This document shows positions 18,381 to 28,315 of a DNA stretch of 64,000 nucleotides, piece after piece. Position numbers and translations under genes: made by a program. Location of the stretch: contig NZ_WHLY01000002.1 of the NCBI RefSeq assembly GCF_009296315.1, forward strand, positions 3,578,501 to 3,642,500, written 5' to 3'. The number at the start of each line of letters is the position of its first letter. Position 1 is the first letter of the stretch. The notes under the pieces are model-generated. The model was not told the origin of the DNA. It searched no databases and saw only the letters and a list, made by a program, of their open reading frames with translations. This DNA comes from Salmonirosea aquatica. Its GTDB lineage: Bacteria > Bacteroidota > Bacteroidia > Cytophagales > Spirosomataceae.

Positions 18381-18402
18381 TGTCGGGTGTTTCCACCCGA
18401 CA
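18381..18402 (+). repeat. Hairpin repeat after permease copy 2 (copy A)
   Basis: Perfect 9-bp stem TGTCGGGTG / CACCCGACA with a TTTC loop, beginning five bases beyond the stop codon of copy 2. Nearly the same element follows copy 7 (30761-30782) and a degraded one follows copy 9 (36312-36333). A repetitive extragenic palindrome or a duplicated transcript-end hairpin would explain it; there is no T-run. Confidence 0.65.
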
Positions 18403-18410
18403 GCATATCA

Positions 18411-18469
18411 AACGGTATTCTCTGATTCCCTTTTGATGTGCCTTTAACCATTTGCCTTTATCCTTTTAG
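18411..18469 (+). promoter_or_regulatory. Possible promoter box upstream of permease copy 3
   Basis: Second occurrence of the block described before copy 2: GGTATTCTCTGA and CCTTTTGATGTG at 18413-18440, then TATCCTTTTAG at 18459-18469, followed 28 bases later by the start codon. The TTTTG box at 18431-18435 keeps almost the same distance to the second box as in the other copy. Confidence 0.38.
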
Positions 18470-18497
18470 CCCCGAAAACCAAACCAAAAGAAGAGCC

Positions 18498-20930
18498 ATG
18501 CTAAAAAATTACCTCAAAATCGCCTACCGGAACCTCTTGCGCAGCAAGGCTTTTTCGGCCATCAATATTGTCGGACTGTCTTTTGGACTGGCTACCTGCA
18601 TGATCATCGGCCTGTTTGTGCTGGACGAGCTGAGCTTCGACCGCTTCCACGAGAAAGCCGACCGCATCGTACGGGTCACGTTCAAGGCCAACATGAGCGG
18701 CAACAAGATCAACGAAGCTACCGTCATGCCGCCCACGGCCAAAACCTTACAGCGCGAGTACCCCGAAGTGCTGGAAGCCACGCGACTGCGGCAGGCCATA
18801 GCCTTTAAGCTGGCCAAAGACGACAAGGTATTCAAAGAATACGGCGTGGCCTTTGTAGATTCCAACTTCCTGCGGGTGTTCACTTTTCCCCTGGTGAAGG
18901 GTAGTGCCAAAACGGCTTTGCTTCGACCGAATACCCTGGTTATTTCGGAGAAAATGGCCCAAAAGTACTTTGGCAACGAAGACCCGGTCGGTAAAATTCT
19001 CAAAACCAAAAATTACGACGAAGTACTTGAAGTGACGGGCGTGATGGCCGATATGCCGACCCATTCGCATTTTCATTTCGACTTCCTGATTTCGATGGCG
19101 GGCCTGGCCGAAGCCCAGGTAAATTCCTGGATGCAGTCGGAATTTTACACCTACCTGCTGCTGCCCGATGGCTACGACTACCGAAAATTACAGGCCAAAC
19201 TCCCGCAGGTGGTGGAAAAGTACATGGGGCCGGAAATCAAGCAGGCCTTCGGCATGAACTACGCCCAATTTCGCGAGCAGGGCAATGAGCTGGGTTTGCA
19301 GCTTCAGCCACTGACCGACATTCACCTGCATTCTGATTTTGCTTACGATCTGGGGCCGTCCGGTGATGTGCGTTACGTCTATATCTTCGGTGCTATTGCG
19401 CTGTTCATGCTGTTGATCGCCTGCATCAATTTCATGAATCTCAGCACCGCCGGGGCATCGAAGCGGGCGCGGGAAGTGGGCATCCGCAAAGTCATGGGTT
19501 CGGTAAAAGGTACCCTGATCGGTCAGTTTTTGCTCGAATCCCTGCTGCTGACCGCCGTAGCCCTGGTACTCGCGGTTGTTTTGGTATGGCTGGCTTTGCC
19601 GTTTTTTAATGATCTCGCCGACAAAAACCTGACGCTAAACTTCGTTAAAGTACCTTGGCTATTGCCCGGTTTGTTGCTTTTGGGTCTGGTCGTGGGGATT
19701 CTGGCGGGTAGCTATCCGGCATTTTTCCTCTCTTCCTTCAAACCCATTTCTGTGTTGAAAGGAGGAACCCATCTCAATCTTTCCCGGGGGCGTCGAAGCA
19801 TCGGCTTGCGGGGTACCCTGGTGGTGGTGCAGTTTTGCATTTCCATCATCCTCATCGTGGGCACGACGGTGGTGTATCAGCAACTGAAATTTATTCAAAA
19901 TGTCAAGCTGGGTTACGACAAAGATCAGGTACTTGTCTTGCAGGGTACCTACCGCCTGGGACAAAACGAGCAACTGTTTAAAAAGCAACTTTTGCAGGAT
20001 TCACGGGTCGTGGACGTGACCGTTTCGGGCTATGTTCCCGCCGGGCCTTCGTTCAACAATAATTTTACGGTCTACGGCGACGACAGGGACAAGGAATTCA
20101 CGAAGGGCATTCGCTACGATGTGGACGAGAACTACATTCCGACGCTGGGTATGACTATGGCCGCCGGCCGGAATTTTTCGCCAGAGTTCGGTACCGATTC
20201 TTCGGCTATTATCCTGAACGAAACGGCAGCCCGGGAAATGGGCTGGGGGAACGACGCCATCGACCATACCGTAACCCGGCCTAACAATGAGGGTACCAAA
20301 ACCACCTACCACGTCATCGGCGTAGTGAAAGACTTCAATTTCAAATCGCTGCACGAGCGCATCACACCGCTGATGATGACGCTGGGCAATAACGGCGGCG
20401 CGATCCTGGCCAAAGTAAAGACCCGCGATCTGCCCGCTCTTATTGCTTCGGTAGAAAAACAATGGAAGACCCTGGTGGTGGACGAACCCCTCGAGTATTC
20501 GTTTTTGGAAGAAAACTTCAACGCCACCTACCGCGCCGAACAGAAAACGGGCCAAATCCTCGGTCTTTTCGCGGGCCTGACGATCTTCGTCGCCTGTCTG
20601 GGGCTGTTCGGACTGGCCACCTTCACGGCCGAGCAGCGTACCAAGGAAATTGGTGTCCGTAAGGTACTGGGTGCTTCTGTGACCAGTGTTGTAGCATTGC
20701 TTTCCAAAGATTTCCTGAAATTAGTCGCCATCGCCATCGTCATCGCTTCACCCATTGCCTGGTACGCCATGCATTTCTGGTTGCAGGATTTTGCCTACAA
20801 AATCGACATCGGCTGGTGGGTGTTCGCGTTGGCGGGAGTCCTGGCCGTGGGCATCGCGTTGCTAACGGTGAGTTTTCAAAGCGTAAAAGCGGCAGTGGCG
20901 AATCCGGTGAAGAGTTTACGGTCTGAGTAA
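18498..20930 (+). CDS. FtsX/MacB-type ABC transporter permease, array copy 3
   Basis: 810 residues from the ATG at 18498, chosen because MLKNYLKIAYRNLLRS is the conserved family N-terminus; an in-frame start 60 bases upstream would fall in the leader. First FtsX block from about 294 (FMLLIACINFMNLSTAG, KRAREVGIRKVMGS), segment 5 about 437, second block from about 685 ([26 protein letters not shown]), end VANPVKSLRSE. The LPFFNDLADKNLTL segment is shared with the last, partial paralogue at 62-64 kb (LPFFNDFADKNLTL), which suggests those two are close relatives despite being 40 kb apart. Unlike most copies it has AGASKRA in place of ARSxxRA. Confidence 0.93.
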   Translation: MLKNYLKIAYRNLLRSKAFSAINIVGLSFGLATCMIIGLFVLDELSFDRFHEKADRIVRVTFKANMSGNKINEATVMPPTAKTLQREYPEVLEATRLRQAIAFKLAKDDKVFKEYGVAFVDSNFLRVFTFPLVKGSAKTALLRPNTLVISEKMAQKYFGNEDPVGKILKTKNYDEVLEVTGVMADMPTHSHFHFDFLISMAGLAEAQVNSWMQSEFYTYLLLPDGYDYRKLQAKLPQVVEKYMGPEIKQAFGMNYAQFREQGNELGLQLQPLTDIHLHSDFAYDLGPSGDVRYVYIFGAIALFMLLIACINFMNLSTAGASKRAREVGIRKVMGSVKGTLIGQFLLESLLLTAVALVLAVVLVWLALPFFNDLADKNLTLNFVKVPWLLPGLLLLGLVVGILAGSYPAFFLSSFKPISVLKGGTHLNLSRGRRSIGLRGTLVVVQFCISIILIVGTTVVYQQLKFIQNVKLGYDKDQVLVLQGTYRLGQNEQLFKKQLLQDSRVVDVTVSGYVPAGPSFNNNFTVYGDDRDKEFTKGIRYDVDENYIPTLGMTMAAGRNFSPEFGTDSSAIILNETAAREMGWGNDAIDHTVTRPNNEGTKTTYHVIGVVKDFNFKSLHERITPLMMTLGNNGGAILAKVKTRDLPALIASVEKQWKTLVVDEPLEYSFLEENFNATYRAEQKTGQILGLFAGLTIFVACLGLFGLATFTAEQRTKEIGVRKVLGASVTSVVALLSKDFLKLVAIAIVIASPIAWYAMHFWLQDFAYKIDIGWWVFALAGVLAVGIALLTVSFQSVKAAVANPVKSLRSE

Positions 20931-20997
20931 CAGAAGCACTAGAAAGTGGTTTTTGCCTACTTCCTGAAACCCAATCGAATTATTATCTATATCTCGT

Positions 20998-23370
20998 ATG
21001 CTCAAAAACTATCTGAAAATCGCGTGGCGAAATCTTGTAAAAAGCAAATCTTTTACACTGTTGAACATCATCGGTCTGGCGGTGGGGATGGCGGCGGCTA
21101 TCCTGATTATACTCTGGATTCAGAACGAAATGAGTTTCGACCGAAACTATGCCAAATCGGACCGATTGTATTTGATGTACAATCGGGATACATTCAGCGG
21201 AGAAAAATGGGCCTGGAATAATACGCCCAAGATCATGGCTTCTTTTCTAAAAAAGGATTATCCCGAAGTAGAAGATGCCGTGCGCTTGTCCGGGTCGAAT
21301 TTTCTATTAACCCTGGATGAGAAGAAATTTCAGAAAAGCGGGGCCTTTGTAGACTCCACGTTTCTGGAAGTCTTTGATTTGCCCATGAAGTTCGGCAATG
21401 CGTCCACGGCCCTCGATGATCCCTATAACATTGTCATCACGGAAGAACTAGCTGAAAGTTTTTTTGGGAAGGAAGAAGCCATCGGTAAGACCATCAGGAT
21501 CGATAACAAAGACAATTTTACCGTAACGGGCGTTTTGGAAAATCCACGAAACGACACCCGTTTTCAGGCGGAATATTACCTGCCCTGGGCTTATTTCAAA
21601 AAGCTGGGATGGGACGATGAATGGTGGGGAAATAACTCAGTGAACACCTATGTCCTGCTGAAAAAGAACACCACGGTCGACCGCTTCAACGGGAAGGTAC
21701 GGACCATTACCATCGACCATACCAAAGGTAAGGATCAGGATGGCTCTACGACCGAAGTATTTGCCTATCCGCTAAGCCAGACGTACCTGTATGGGAAGAG
21801 CGAAAACGGCCAATTAGTGGAGGGCAGAATCGTCACTGTCCGGCTATTCGGAATCATCGCTGCCTTTATTCTGCTGATCGCCTGCATTAATTTCATGAAC
21901 CTGAGTACGGCCCGCAGCGAAAAGCGGGCCAAAGAAGTGGGCATACGAAAAGTGGTCGGGGCGCTGAAATCCTCCCTGATTTTGCAGTTTATCGGCGAAA
22001 GCGTTTTGTTGGCCTTGTTTGCGGGGCTATTGGCGGTTTTAATGGTCCAGATCAGTATTCCTGCCTTTAACAAGTTGGTGGATAAGCACCTGTACCTGAA
22101 TTTTGCAGATCCGTTTTTTTATCTTCAACTGATCGGTTTCATCCTTTTTACGGGAATAATAGCGGGCAGCTACCCTTCTTTTTTTCTTTCTTCTTTTCAA
22201 CCCGTCAAGGTACTGAAAGGAAAAGGAAGACCCATCGGAAAGGCGCTGGACCCCCGGAAAGTGCTGGTAGTGACCCAGTTTACTTTCGCGATTTTACTCA
22301 TCATTTCTACGCTCATCATCCGGCAGCAGATAAAGTACGCGCAGGACCGGGAAATGGGGTATAATAAGGAAAGTCTTATTTATATCGGTTTGCAGGGTGA
22401 ACTGGACAAACATTTCAGAGCCATCAGACAGGCTCTGGTAGAAAAAGGGGGAGCCGTAGCCGTCACAAAATCCATGAGCCCGATTACAGAGCAATGGAGC
22501 GATAGCTGGGGCTTTTCGTGGCCGGGAAGTACTGAAGCAGATAAAAAAATGGATTTTGGACGATTCAGTTCGGATGCAGACTTTACCAAAGCCATCGGTA
22601 CCTCGTTGGTTGCTGGCCGCGACATCGATATTTACACGTACCCTTCAGACTCTAACGCTGTTTTATTGAATGAAACCGCCGTTAAGAAAATGCGTTTAAA
22701 AGACCCGATAGGACAAATCGTCAAGGGGGATGGACGTGATTTGCAGATCGTGGGAATTGTAAAGGATTTTATCATCAATTCTCCCTATGAGCCCATCGGT
22801 CCCATGCTGATTATGGGACCTGCGAGCTGGTTTAACATGATGCACGTCAAGTTGAATCCGGCCAAATCGACCGCCGATGCGTTGAAAATTGTGGAGGAAG
22901 TATTGGCAGAATACAATCCGGCCTACCCCTTTGAGTATCATTTTGTCGACGATGCCTACGAGAAAAAATTCGAAAATACCCAACGTACTGGTACTTTGGC
23001 CTCGTTGTTTGCGGGGCTGACGATTCTGATTTCCTGCCTGGGTTTATTCGGACTTTCGGCTTACATGGCTGCCAACCGCATCAAGGAAATCGGGATTCGG
23101 AAAGTCTTGGGAGCGAGTATCACGAGCATTTCGGTGTTGCTCTCAAAGGATTTCCTGAAGCTGATCCTTATTTCCTTCATAATCGCCTCTCCAATAGCCA
23201 TTTATCTAATGAACAAATGGCTGGAAGATTATAAATATCGCATCGATATCAGCCCGTGGGTATTTGTCGGAGCCGGAGTTATCTCCCTGCTCATCGCTAT
23301 CCTGACCGTCAGTTTTCAGGCCATCAAGGCAGCCGTGGCCGATCCGGCGAAGAGCCTTAAAGCAGAATAG
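20998..23370 (+). CDS. FtsX/MacB-type ABC transporter permease, array copy 4
   Basis: 790 residues, ATG at 20998, 67 bases after copy 3. First FtsX block from about 280 (RLFGIIAAFILLIACINF), segment 5 about 419 (VTQFTFAILLIISTLII), second block from about 663 ([27 protein letters not shown]). The C-terminus, VADPAKSLKAE, departs from the otherwise nearly fixed NPV(K/E)SLRSE tail. It is richer in A and T than copies 1-3. Closest relative in the array is copy 2, not its direct neighbours, which argues for duplication followed by rearrangement. Confidence 0.93.
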   Translation: MLKNYLKIAWRNLVKSKSFTLLNIIGLAVGMAAAILIILWIQNEMSFDRNYAKSDRLYLMYNRDTFSGEKWAWNNTPKIMASFLKKDYPEVEDAVRLSGSNFLLTLDEKKFQKSGAFVDSTFLEVFDLPMKFGNASTALDDPYNIVITEELAESFFGKEEAIGKTIRIDNKDNFTVTGVLENPRNDTRFQAEYYLPWAYFKKLGWDDEWWGNNSVNTYVLLKKNTTVDRFNGKVRTITIDHTKGKDQDGSTTEVFAYPLSQTYLYGKSENGQLVEGRIVTVRLFGIIAAFILLIACINFMNLSTARSEKRAKEVGIRKVVGALKSSLILQFIGESVLLALFAGLLAVLMVQISIPAFNKLVDKHLYLNFADPFFYLQLIGFILFTGIIAGSYPSFFLSSFQPVKVLKGKGRPIGKALDPRKVLVVTQFTFAILLIISTLIIRQQIKYAQDREMGYNKESLIYIGLQGELDKHFRAIRQALVEKGGAVAVTKSMSPITEQWSDSWGFSWPGSTEADKKMDFGRFSSDADFTKAIGTSLVAGRDIDIYTYPSDSNAVLLNETAVKKMRLKDPIGQIVKGDGRDLQIVGIVKDFIINSPYEPIGPMLIMGPASWFNMMHVKLNPAKSTADALKIVEEVLAEYNPAYPFEYHFVDDAYEKKFENTQRTGTLASLFAGLTILISCLGLFGLSAYMAANRIKEIGIRKVLGASITSISVLLSKDFLKLILISFIIASPIAIYLMNKWLEDYKYRIDISPWVFVGAGVISLLIAILTVSFQAIKAAVADPAKSLKAE

Positions 23371-23396
23371 AATAGCCAGTCGCCACTAGCCGGCAA

Positions 23397-23426
23397 CTAT
23401 TGGCTTAAAATCTAACAACCTATATC
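23397..23426 (+). promoter_or_regulatory. Conserved leader upstream of permease copy 5
   Basis: The 17 bases 23407-23423 (AAAATCTAACAACCTAT) are identical to 30806-30822 in front of copy 8, at the same distance from the start codon. The overlapping CTATTGGCTTAAAAT at 23397-23411 is identical to the reverse complement of 62186-62200 in front of the reverse-strand copy at 59.8-62.2 kb. This may be a shared promoter or 5' untranslated element. Confidence 0.5.
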
Positions 23427-25829
23427 ATGCTTCCCAACTACCTCAAACTCGCCTGGCGTAACCTGATTAAGAACAAGCTCTATTCTTTTATCAACGTGGG
23501 AGGATTGTCCCTTGGCCTAATGGTGGCTATACTCGTTGGTTTGTGGATTCATGATGAGTTGACATTCGACCGATATCACGAAAACGCTTCGCACATTGCG
23601 CAGGTCATGCGCAACCAGACGGTCAATGGCGAAGTCACCACGGCTCCGTCGGTACCGATTCCCCTGGCGACCGAGCTCCGAACTACCTACGGCAGCGAAT
23701 TCAAGCGGGTAGTATTGGCTTGGTGGGGAAGCAAGCACAGCCTGGCGCATGGAAATCAGGTTTTTGCAAAATTCGGAAAATTCATGAGCCCTGAGGCCCC
23801 GGATATGCTGTCATTGCGGATGAAACAAGGTAGCCGGAATGGCTTAAAAGACCCGGCCTCCATCCTGCTTTCCGAATCGACCGCCGAGGCACTTTTCGGT
23901 GACGAGCCGCCGCTGGGTAAAGTACTTATGATAGACAACGCCATAACGGTCAGCGTCACGGGTGTGTACGAAGATCTGCCCGCCAACAGCAGTTTCGCAG
24001 AAGTACGGTTTATCGCTCCCTGGGACCTGTACGCCGTTTCGACGGGCTGGATTGCAGAGGCCAAAGACAGCTGGTCCAATACCTCGTTTGAAATTTTTGT
24101 TGAAACAATCCCGACCGCTAATGTTGCCGACGTTTCTGAAAAAATCAAACCAATTCTGTCTGAAAAGAATCAAGACGGGTCAACCACAAAACCTGAACTA
24201 TTCCTGCATCCGATGCGCCGCTGGCATCTGTTTTCAGAATTTGAAAATGGGGTAAGTACGGGTGGCGGCATTCAGTTTTTGTGGCTGTTTGGCAGTATCG
24301 GTTTTTTTGTATTGTTACTGGCCTGCATCAATTTCGTCAACCTGAGTACCGCCCGCTCCTTCAACCGGGCAAAGGAAGTAGGCATTCGGAAGGCCGTTGG
24401 CTCGAAGCGAGGCCAGTTGGTAGGTCAGTTTTTGGGCGAATCGTTGCTGGTAGCGGGCCTGGCGTACGTGCTGGCCGTTCTGCTGGCTTTTCTGGTCATG
24501 CCTTTGTTCAATCAGGTAGCCAGTAAAAGCATCAGCATTCCATGGACCAATCTGTATTTTTGGCTGACCGGCATCGGCTTCACCTTGCTGACGGGAATTT
24601 TGGCGGGTAGTTATCCGGCTCTTTATTTATCGTCCTTCCAGCCGGTCAAGGTACTTACAGGCGGAGGTGCTTCGATGCGGTCAAGGCGCGGGTTGCTTGC
24701 CCCCAGGCAGATTCTGGTAGTGTTGCAGTTTACGGTCTCGATTATCCTCATTATTGGAACGGCCGTAATTTTTCAACAAATTCGCCACGCCAAAAACCGC
24801 CCTCTGGGTTTTGATCGCAACGGGCTAATTACCCTGATGCCCAACTCGCCCCGCTATGCACCACACCGTGAGGCGATTCGACAGGAGTTGCTGGCCACGA
24901 GCAGCGTAACCGAGTTGGCAGAATCAGCCAGCCCCACTACCGAAACGCGCTCAAAAAACGGTGGCTTTGGCTGGACGGGCAAGTCTTCCGACCTGCAAAC
25001 CAACTTTACCACTACGGCGGTCTCCCATGAGTTTGGACGAACGGTAGGCTGGCAGTTTAAGGCGGGGCGCGACTTTTCCCGGCAGTTTGCTTCCGACTCC
25101 ATGGGACTGGTCATCAATCAAACCGCTGCCCGGTTTATGGGGTTTGCCGATCCGGTCGGTGAAACCGTCACCTGGAAAGGCGAAGACTTCGACTTGAAAT
25201 TCCGGGTGCTGGGCGTCATTGAGGATATGGTAATGGACTCACCCTACGAACCCGTCGAACCGGCGATTTTCTTCATCGGGCCCCGCATCGGGAAGTTTGT
25301 GACTCTGCGGCTCGATTCCCGGCAAAGCCCGCACCAATCCCTGGCGGTGATTGAAACGGTGCTGAAAAAACACCTCCCCGATAGTCCATTCGACTACACT
25401 TTTGTAGATGAGGAATACGACTATAAATTTCGTAGCGAAGAACGCACGGGCCAACTCACGGTGGCCTTTTCGGTTTTGGCCATTCTAATTTCCTGCCTGG
25501 GACTTTTCGGCTTGGCCACCTTCACCGCGCAGCAACGTACCAAAGAAATTGGTATCCGCAAGGTACTGGGCGCCAGCGTGAGCAGCATCATGGCTTTACT
25601 GTCCAAAGATTTTCTAAAACTGGTACTTATTGCCTTGGTCATCGCTAGTCCCATCGCCTGGTACTTCATGGACCAATGGCTGACTGACTTCGCCTACCAT
25701 GTCGATATTTCGTGGTGGGTGTTCGCGTTGGCGGGCTTGCTAGCCGTGGGGATCGCGCTCATTACGGTAGGGTACCAGAGTGTGCGGGCGGCGTTGATGA
25801 ATCCGGTAGAGTCGCTGCGGAGCGAATAA
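23427..25829 (+). CDS. FtsX/MacB-type ABC transporter permease, array copy 5
   Basis: 800 residues, ATG at 23427. First FtsX block from about 284 (FFVLLLACINFVNLSTARS, EVGIRKAVGSKRGQ), segment 5 about 427 (ILVVLQFTVSIILIIG), second block from about 674 ([27 protein letters not shown]), end [24 protein letters not shown]-like. The tail ([18 protein letters not shown], then ITVGYQSV) is shared with copy 8, as is the leader. Its 3' DNA is almost identical to copy 6 over long stretches (see findings). It begins a tight group: copies 5, 6 and 7 are only 20-21 bases apart and are probably one transcript. Confidence 0.93.
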   Translation: MLPNYLKLAWRNLIKNKLYSFINVGGLSLGLMVAILVGLWIHDELTFDRYHENASHIAQVMRNQTVNGEVTTAPSVPIPLATELRTTYGSEFKRVVLAWWGSKHSLAHGNQVFAKFGKFMSPEAPDMLSLRMKQGSRNGLKDPASILLSESTAEALFGDEPPLGKVLMIDNAITVSVTGVYEDLPANSSFAEVRFIAPWDLYAVSTGWIAEAKDSWSNTSFEIFVETIPTANVADVSEKIKPILSEKNQDGSTTKPELFLHPMRRWHLFSEFENGVSTGGGIQFLWLFGSIGFFVLLLACINFVNLSTARSFNRAKEVGIRKAVGSKRGQLVGQFLGESLLVAGLAYVLAVLLAFLVMPLFNQVASKSISIPWTNLYFWLTGIGFTLLTGILAGSYPALYLSSFQPVKVLTGGGASMRSRRGLLAPRQILVVLQFTVSIILIIGTAVIFQQIRHAKNRPLGFDRNGLITLMPNSPRYAPHREAIRQELLATSSVTELAESASPTTETRSKNGGFGWTGKSSDLQTNFTTTAVSHEFGRTVGWQFKAGRDFSRQFASDSMGLVINQTAARFMGFADPVGETVTWKGEDFDLKFRVLGVIEDMVMDSPYEPVEPAIFFIGPRIGKFVTLRLDSRQSPHQSLAVIETVLKKHLPDSPFDYTFVDEEYDYKFRSEERTGQLTVAFSVLAILISCLGLFGLATFTAQQRTKEIGIRKVLGASVSSIMALLSKDFLKLVLIALVIASPIAWYFMDQWLTDFAYHVDISWWVFALAGLLAVGIALITVGYQSVRAALMNPVESLRSE

Positions 25830-25850
25830 TTATAAGCGTAATAAAAAACC

Positions 25851-28295
25851 ATGATCCAGAACTATTTTAAGATCGCGTGGCGGAATCTCCTGCGTAACAA
25901 GCTCTTCTCGGGACTCAATGTCATTGGACTTTCGGTAGGATTAGGCTGTTGTATGCTGCTGGCTATGTACATCCACAGCGAAATTTCTTTTGATCGGCAT
26001 CATCAGTATGCCAATGACTTGTACCTGGTTAACAGCGAAGCTATCTCTGCCGCCGGGGGACGGGAGGAATTCCCCAAATTGTCGGCGCCTTACGCCCAGG
26101 CGATTAAGGCAGAATATCCTGAGATTGCACAAGCTACCCGGCTTTGGGTAAACGTGATCGAGGATAAGACTTTGCTGACCGCGGAGGAGCCTGGCAAGTC
26201 CGAAATTTCATTCTACGAAACCAAGGGCTACCAGGTTGATTCTACTTTTTTCGACGTATTTTCTTACACCTTTCTGGAAGGTGATCAACGTGCGGCCCTT
26301 CAAAATCCGCAATCGGTGGTGCTTTCGGAGGAAGTCGCTCGCAAATTGTTCGGCGATGCCTCGGCTCTGAACAAAACCATTAAGGTAGGTGGCACGGCCG
26401 GATTCGGAAAAAGCTTCAAAGTCACAGGGGTTTACCGGGACGAAAGCAGCCGATCGCACATCGACGCCCGTTTTTTTCTTCCGCTCTCAGCCGGTTGGGT
26501 GGCGGAGTTTATTCGAGAGCAGCCGGTTACTTACACAGGCAACAATATGTATTACACCTACGTCAGGTTACAGCCCAAATCCGACGCCCAAAAATTCAAT
26601 CGGAAACTGGCGGCCTTCATGGACAAGTATGTACGTAAAAGTTTGCAGGAGGAGGGCTTTGACAAGCGGATTTTCCTGACACCCGTGAAGGACCTTCACT
26701 TGTACCAAAAGACCGACACGATCGTGACGGCCACCAGCAGCACGAAGTACCTGTACATCCTGGGTTCGATTGCGCTCTTTACCTTACTTATTGCCTGTAT
26801 CAATTTCATGAATTTATCCACGGCCCGTTCGATAAAACGGGCGGCGGAGGTAGGGATGCGCAAAGTGTTGGGAGCCGGGAAGCGGGGCCTGATCGGGCAG
26901 TTTCTGGGAGAGTCGATGGTGCTGACTTTGGTATCTCTTTCAGTAGCCGTGATCCTAACCGTTTTATTCTTACCCGTATTTAATCAATTGACCGACAAAA
27001 CTTTGCAAATTAATGAATTGCTGTCTCCGTGGAATGTTATATGCTTTGTAGCATTGGCCCTCATTACAGGATTATTAGCTGGGAGCTACCCTGCGTTCTA
27101 TTTGTCTGTGTTCAACCCGTTGGATGTACTGAAAGGCAGGTTCGTGAATTCGGCTTCTGCGGTGGGTCTGAGGAAAACGCTGGTGGTGTTCCAATTCATG
27201 ATTTCCGTCGGGCTGGTCGTAGCTACAGTAGTGATTTACCAGCAGATGAATTTCCTGCGCGATCAGCCCCTGGGTTTCAATAAAGACCAGCAAATCATTA
27301 TTCCCCTCCACGGAAATGACTATTCAACCCTCAGAAATGAATTAGTGCAAAACAGCCGAATTACCGGAGTAGCGGGAACCGACTATTATCCCGGCATCAC
27401 CAACCAAACGACTAGGAGCCTGTACCGAGCCGACCAGTCGGTCAATGACATTCGGCGGCAGGTCAATACCAACCGTGTATCGCCTGAATTCATGCAAACG
27501 ATGGATTTTGAACTCGCCGCCGGAAGAATGTTTTCGAGAGAGTTTCCTGCCGATACGAACAACCGGATCGTTGTGAATGAGGCCACACTGCGGAAGTTTG
27601 CCATTCCACTGGAAACAGCCGTCGGACAAAAGCTCAACTTTGATTGGCAAGGAAGTACCATTCCCTACGAGATAGTGGGCGTACTGAAAGATTTTCACTA
27701 CGAAGATTTGCACAAGCCCATTGAACCTTACGCTTTTATGTTGAACCTTAGTCCCTGGTTCAATTATGCCGTGGTACATGTAAATACGACCGAGGTAAGC
27801 AGCGTTCTTTCTCTAATGGAGAAAACCTGGGCAAAGCTGAATCCGAATCTACCCTTCGAGTACAGTTTCCTGGACGATGATTTCCAGAGGAACTACCAAT
27901 CGGACGCCCGGACTTCCCGAATCGTCAATACTTTCACGATCATATCAATCTTTATTTCCTGCCTGGGGCTCTTTGGTCTGGCTGCATTTGCAGCGCAGCA
28001 GCGCACCAAGGAAATCGGCGTGCGCAAGGTACTGGGGGCAAGTGTGAGCAGCATCGTCACCCTGCTGTCCAAAGATTTTCTAAAACTAGTACTTATTGCC
28101 ATTGTCATGGCCACTCCCATCGCCTGGTACGCCATGCAATTCTGGTTACAGGATTTTGCTTATAAAATCGATATTTCATGGTGGGTTTTCGCCTTGGCGG
28201 GCTTGCTAGCCGTGGGGATCGCGCTGCTGACAGTGAGTTTTCAGAGCGTGCGGGCAGCGTTGGCAAATCCGGTTAAGAGTTTGCGGAGTGAATAA
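25851..28295 (+). CDS. FtsX/MacB-type ABC transporter permease, array copy 6
   Basis: 814 residues, ATG at 25851, 21 bases after copy 5. First FtsX block from about 301 (LFTLLIACINFMNLSTARS, AAEVGMRKVLGAGKRG), segment 5 about 440 (LVVFQFMISVGLVVATVV), second block from about 691 ([27 protein letters not shown]), end LANPVKSLRSE. The first periplasmic domain carries an insertion-like segment (about 95-125, with EEPGKSEISFYETKG) compared with copies 2 and 4. No promoter box is seen in the short spacer, so expression probably depends on copy 5 transcription. Confidence 0.93.
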   Translation: MIQNYFKIAWRNLLRNKLFSGLNVIGLSVGLGCCMLLAMYIHSEISFDRHHQYANDLYLVNSEAISAAGGREEFPKLSAPYAQAIKAEYPEIAQATRLWVNVIEDKTLLTAEEPGKSEISFYETKGYQVDSTFFDVFSYTFLEGDQRAALQNPQSVVLSEEVARKLFGDASALNKTIKVGGTAGFGKSFKVTGVYRDESSRSHIDARFFLPLSAGWVAEFIREQPVTYTGNNMYYTYVRLQPKSDAQKFNRKLAAFMDKYVRKSLQEEGFDKRIFLTPVKDLHLYQKTDTIVTATSSTKYLYILGSIALFTLLIACINFMNLSTARSIKRAAEVGMRKVLGAGKRGLIGQFLGESMVLTLVSLSVAVILTVLFLPVFNQLTDKTLQINELLSPWNVICFVALALITGLLAGSYPAFYLSVFNPLDVLKGRFVNSASAVGLRKTLVVFQFMISVGLVVATVVIYQQMNFLRDQPLGFNKDQQIIIPLHGNDYSTLRNELVQNSRITGVAGTDYYPGITNQTTRSLYRADQSVNDIRRQVNTNRVSPEFMQTMDFELAAGRMFSREFPADTNNRIVVNEATLRKFAIPLETAVGQKLNFDWQGSTIPYEIVGVLKDFHYEDLHKPIEPYAFMLNLSPWFNYAVVHVNTTEVSSVLSLMEKTWAKLNPNLPFEYSFLDDDFQRNYQSDARTSRIVNTFTIISIFISCLGLFGLAAFAAQQRTKEIGVRKVLGASVSSIVTLLSKDFLKLVLIAIVMATPIAWYAMQFWLQDFAYKIDISWWVFALAGLLAVGIALLTVSFQSVRAALANPVKSLRSE

Positions 28296-28315
28296 ACAAA
28301 AGCTAAGAACATACT

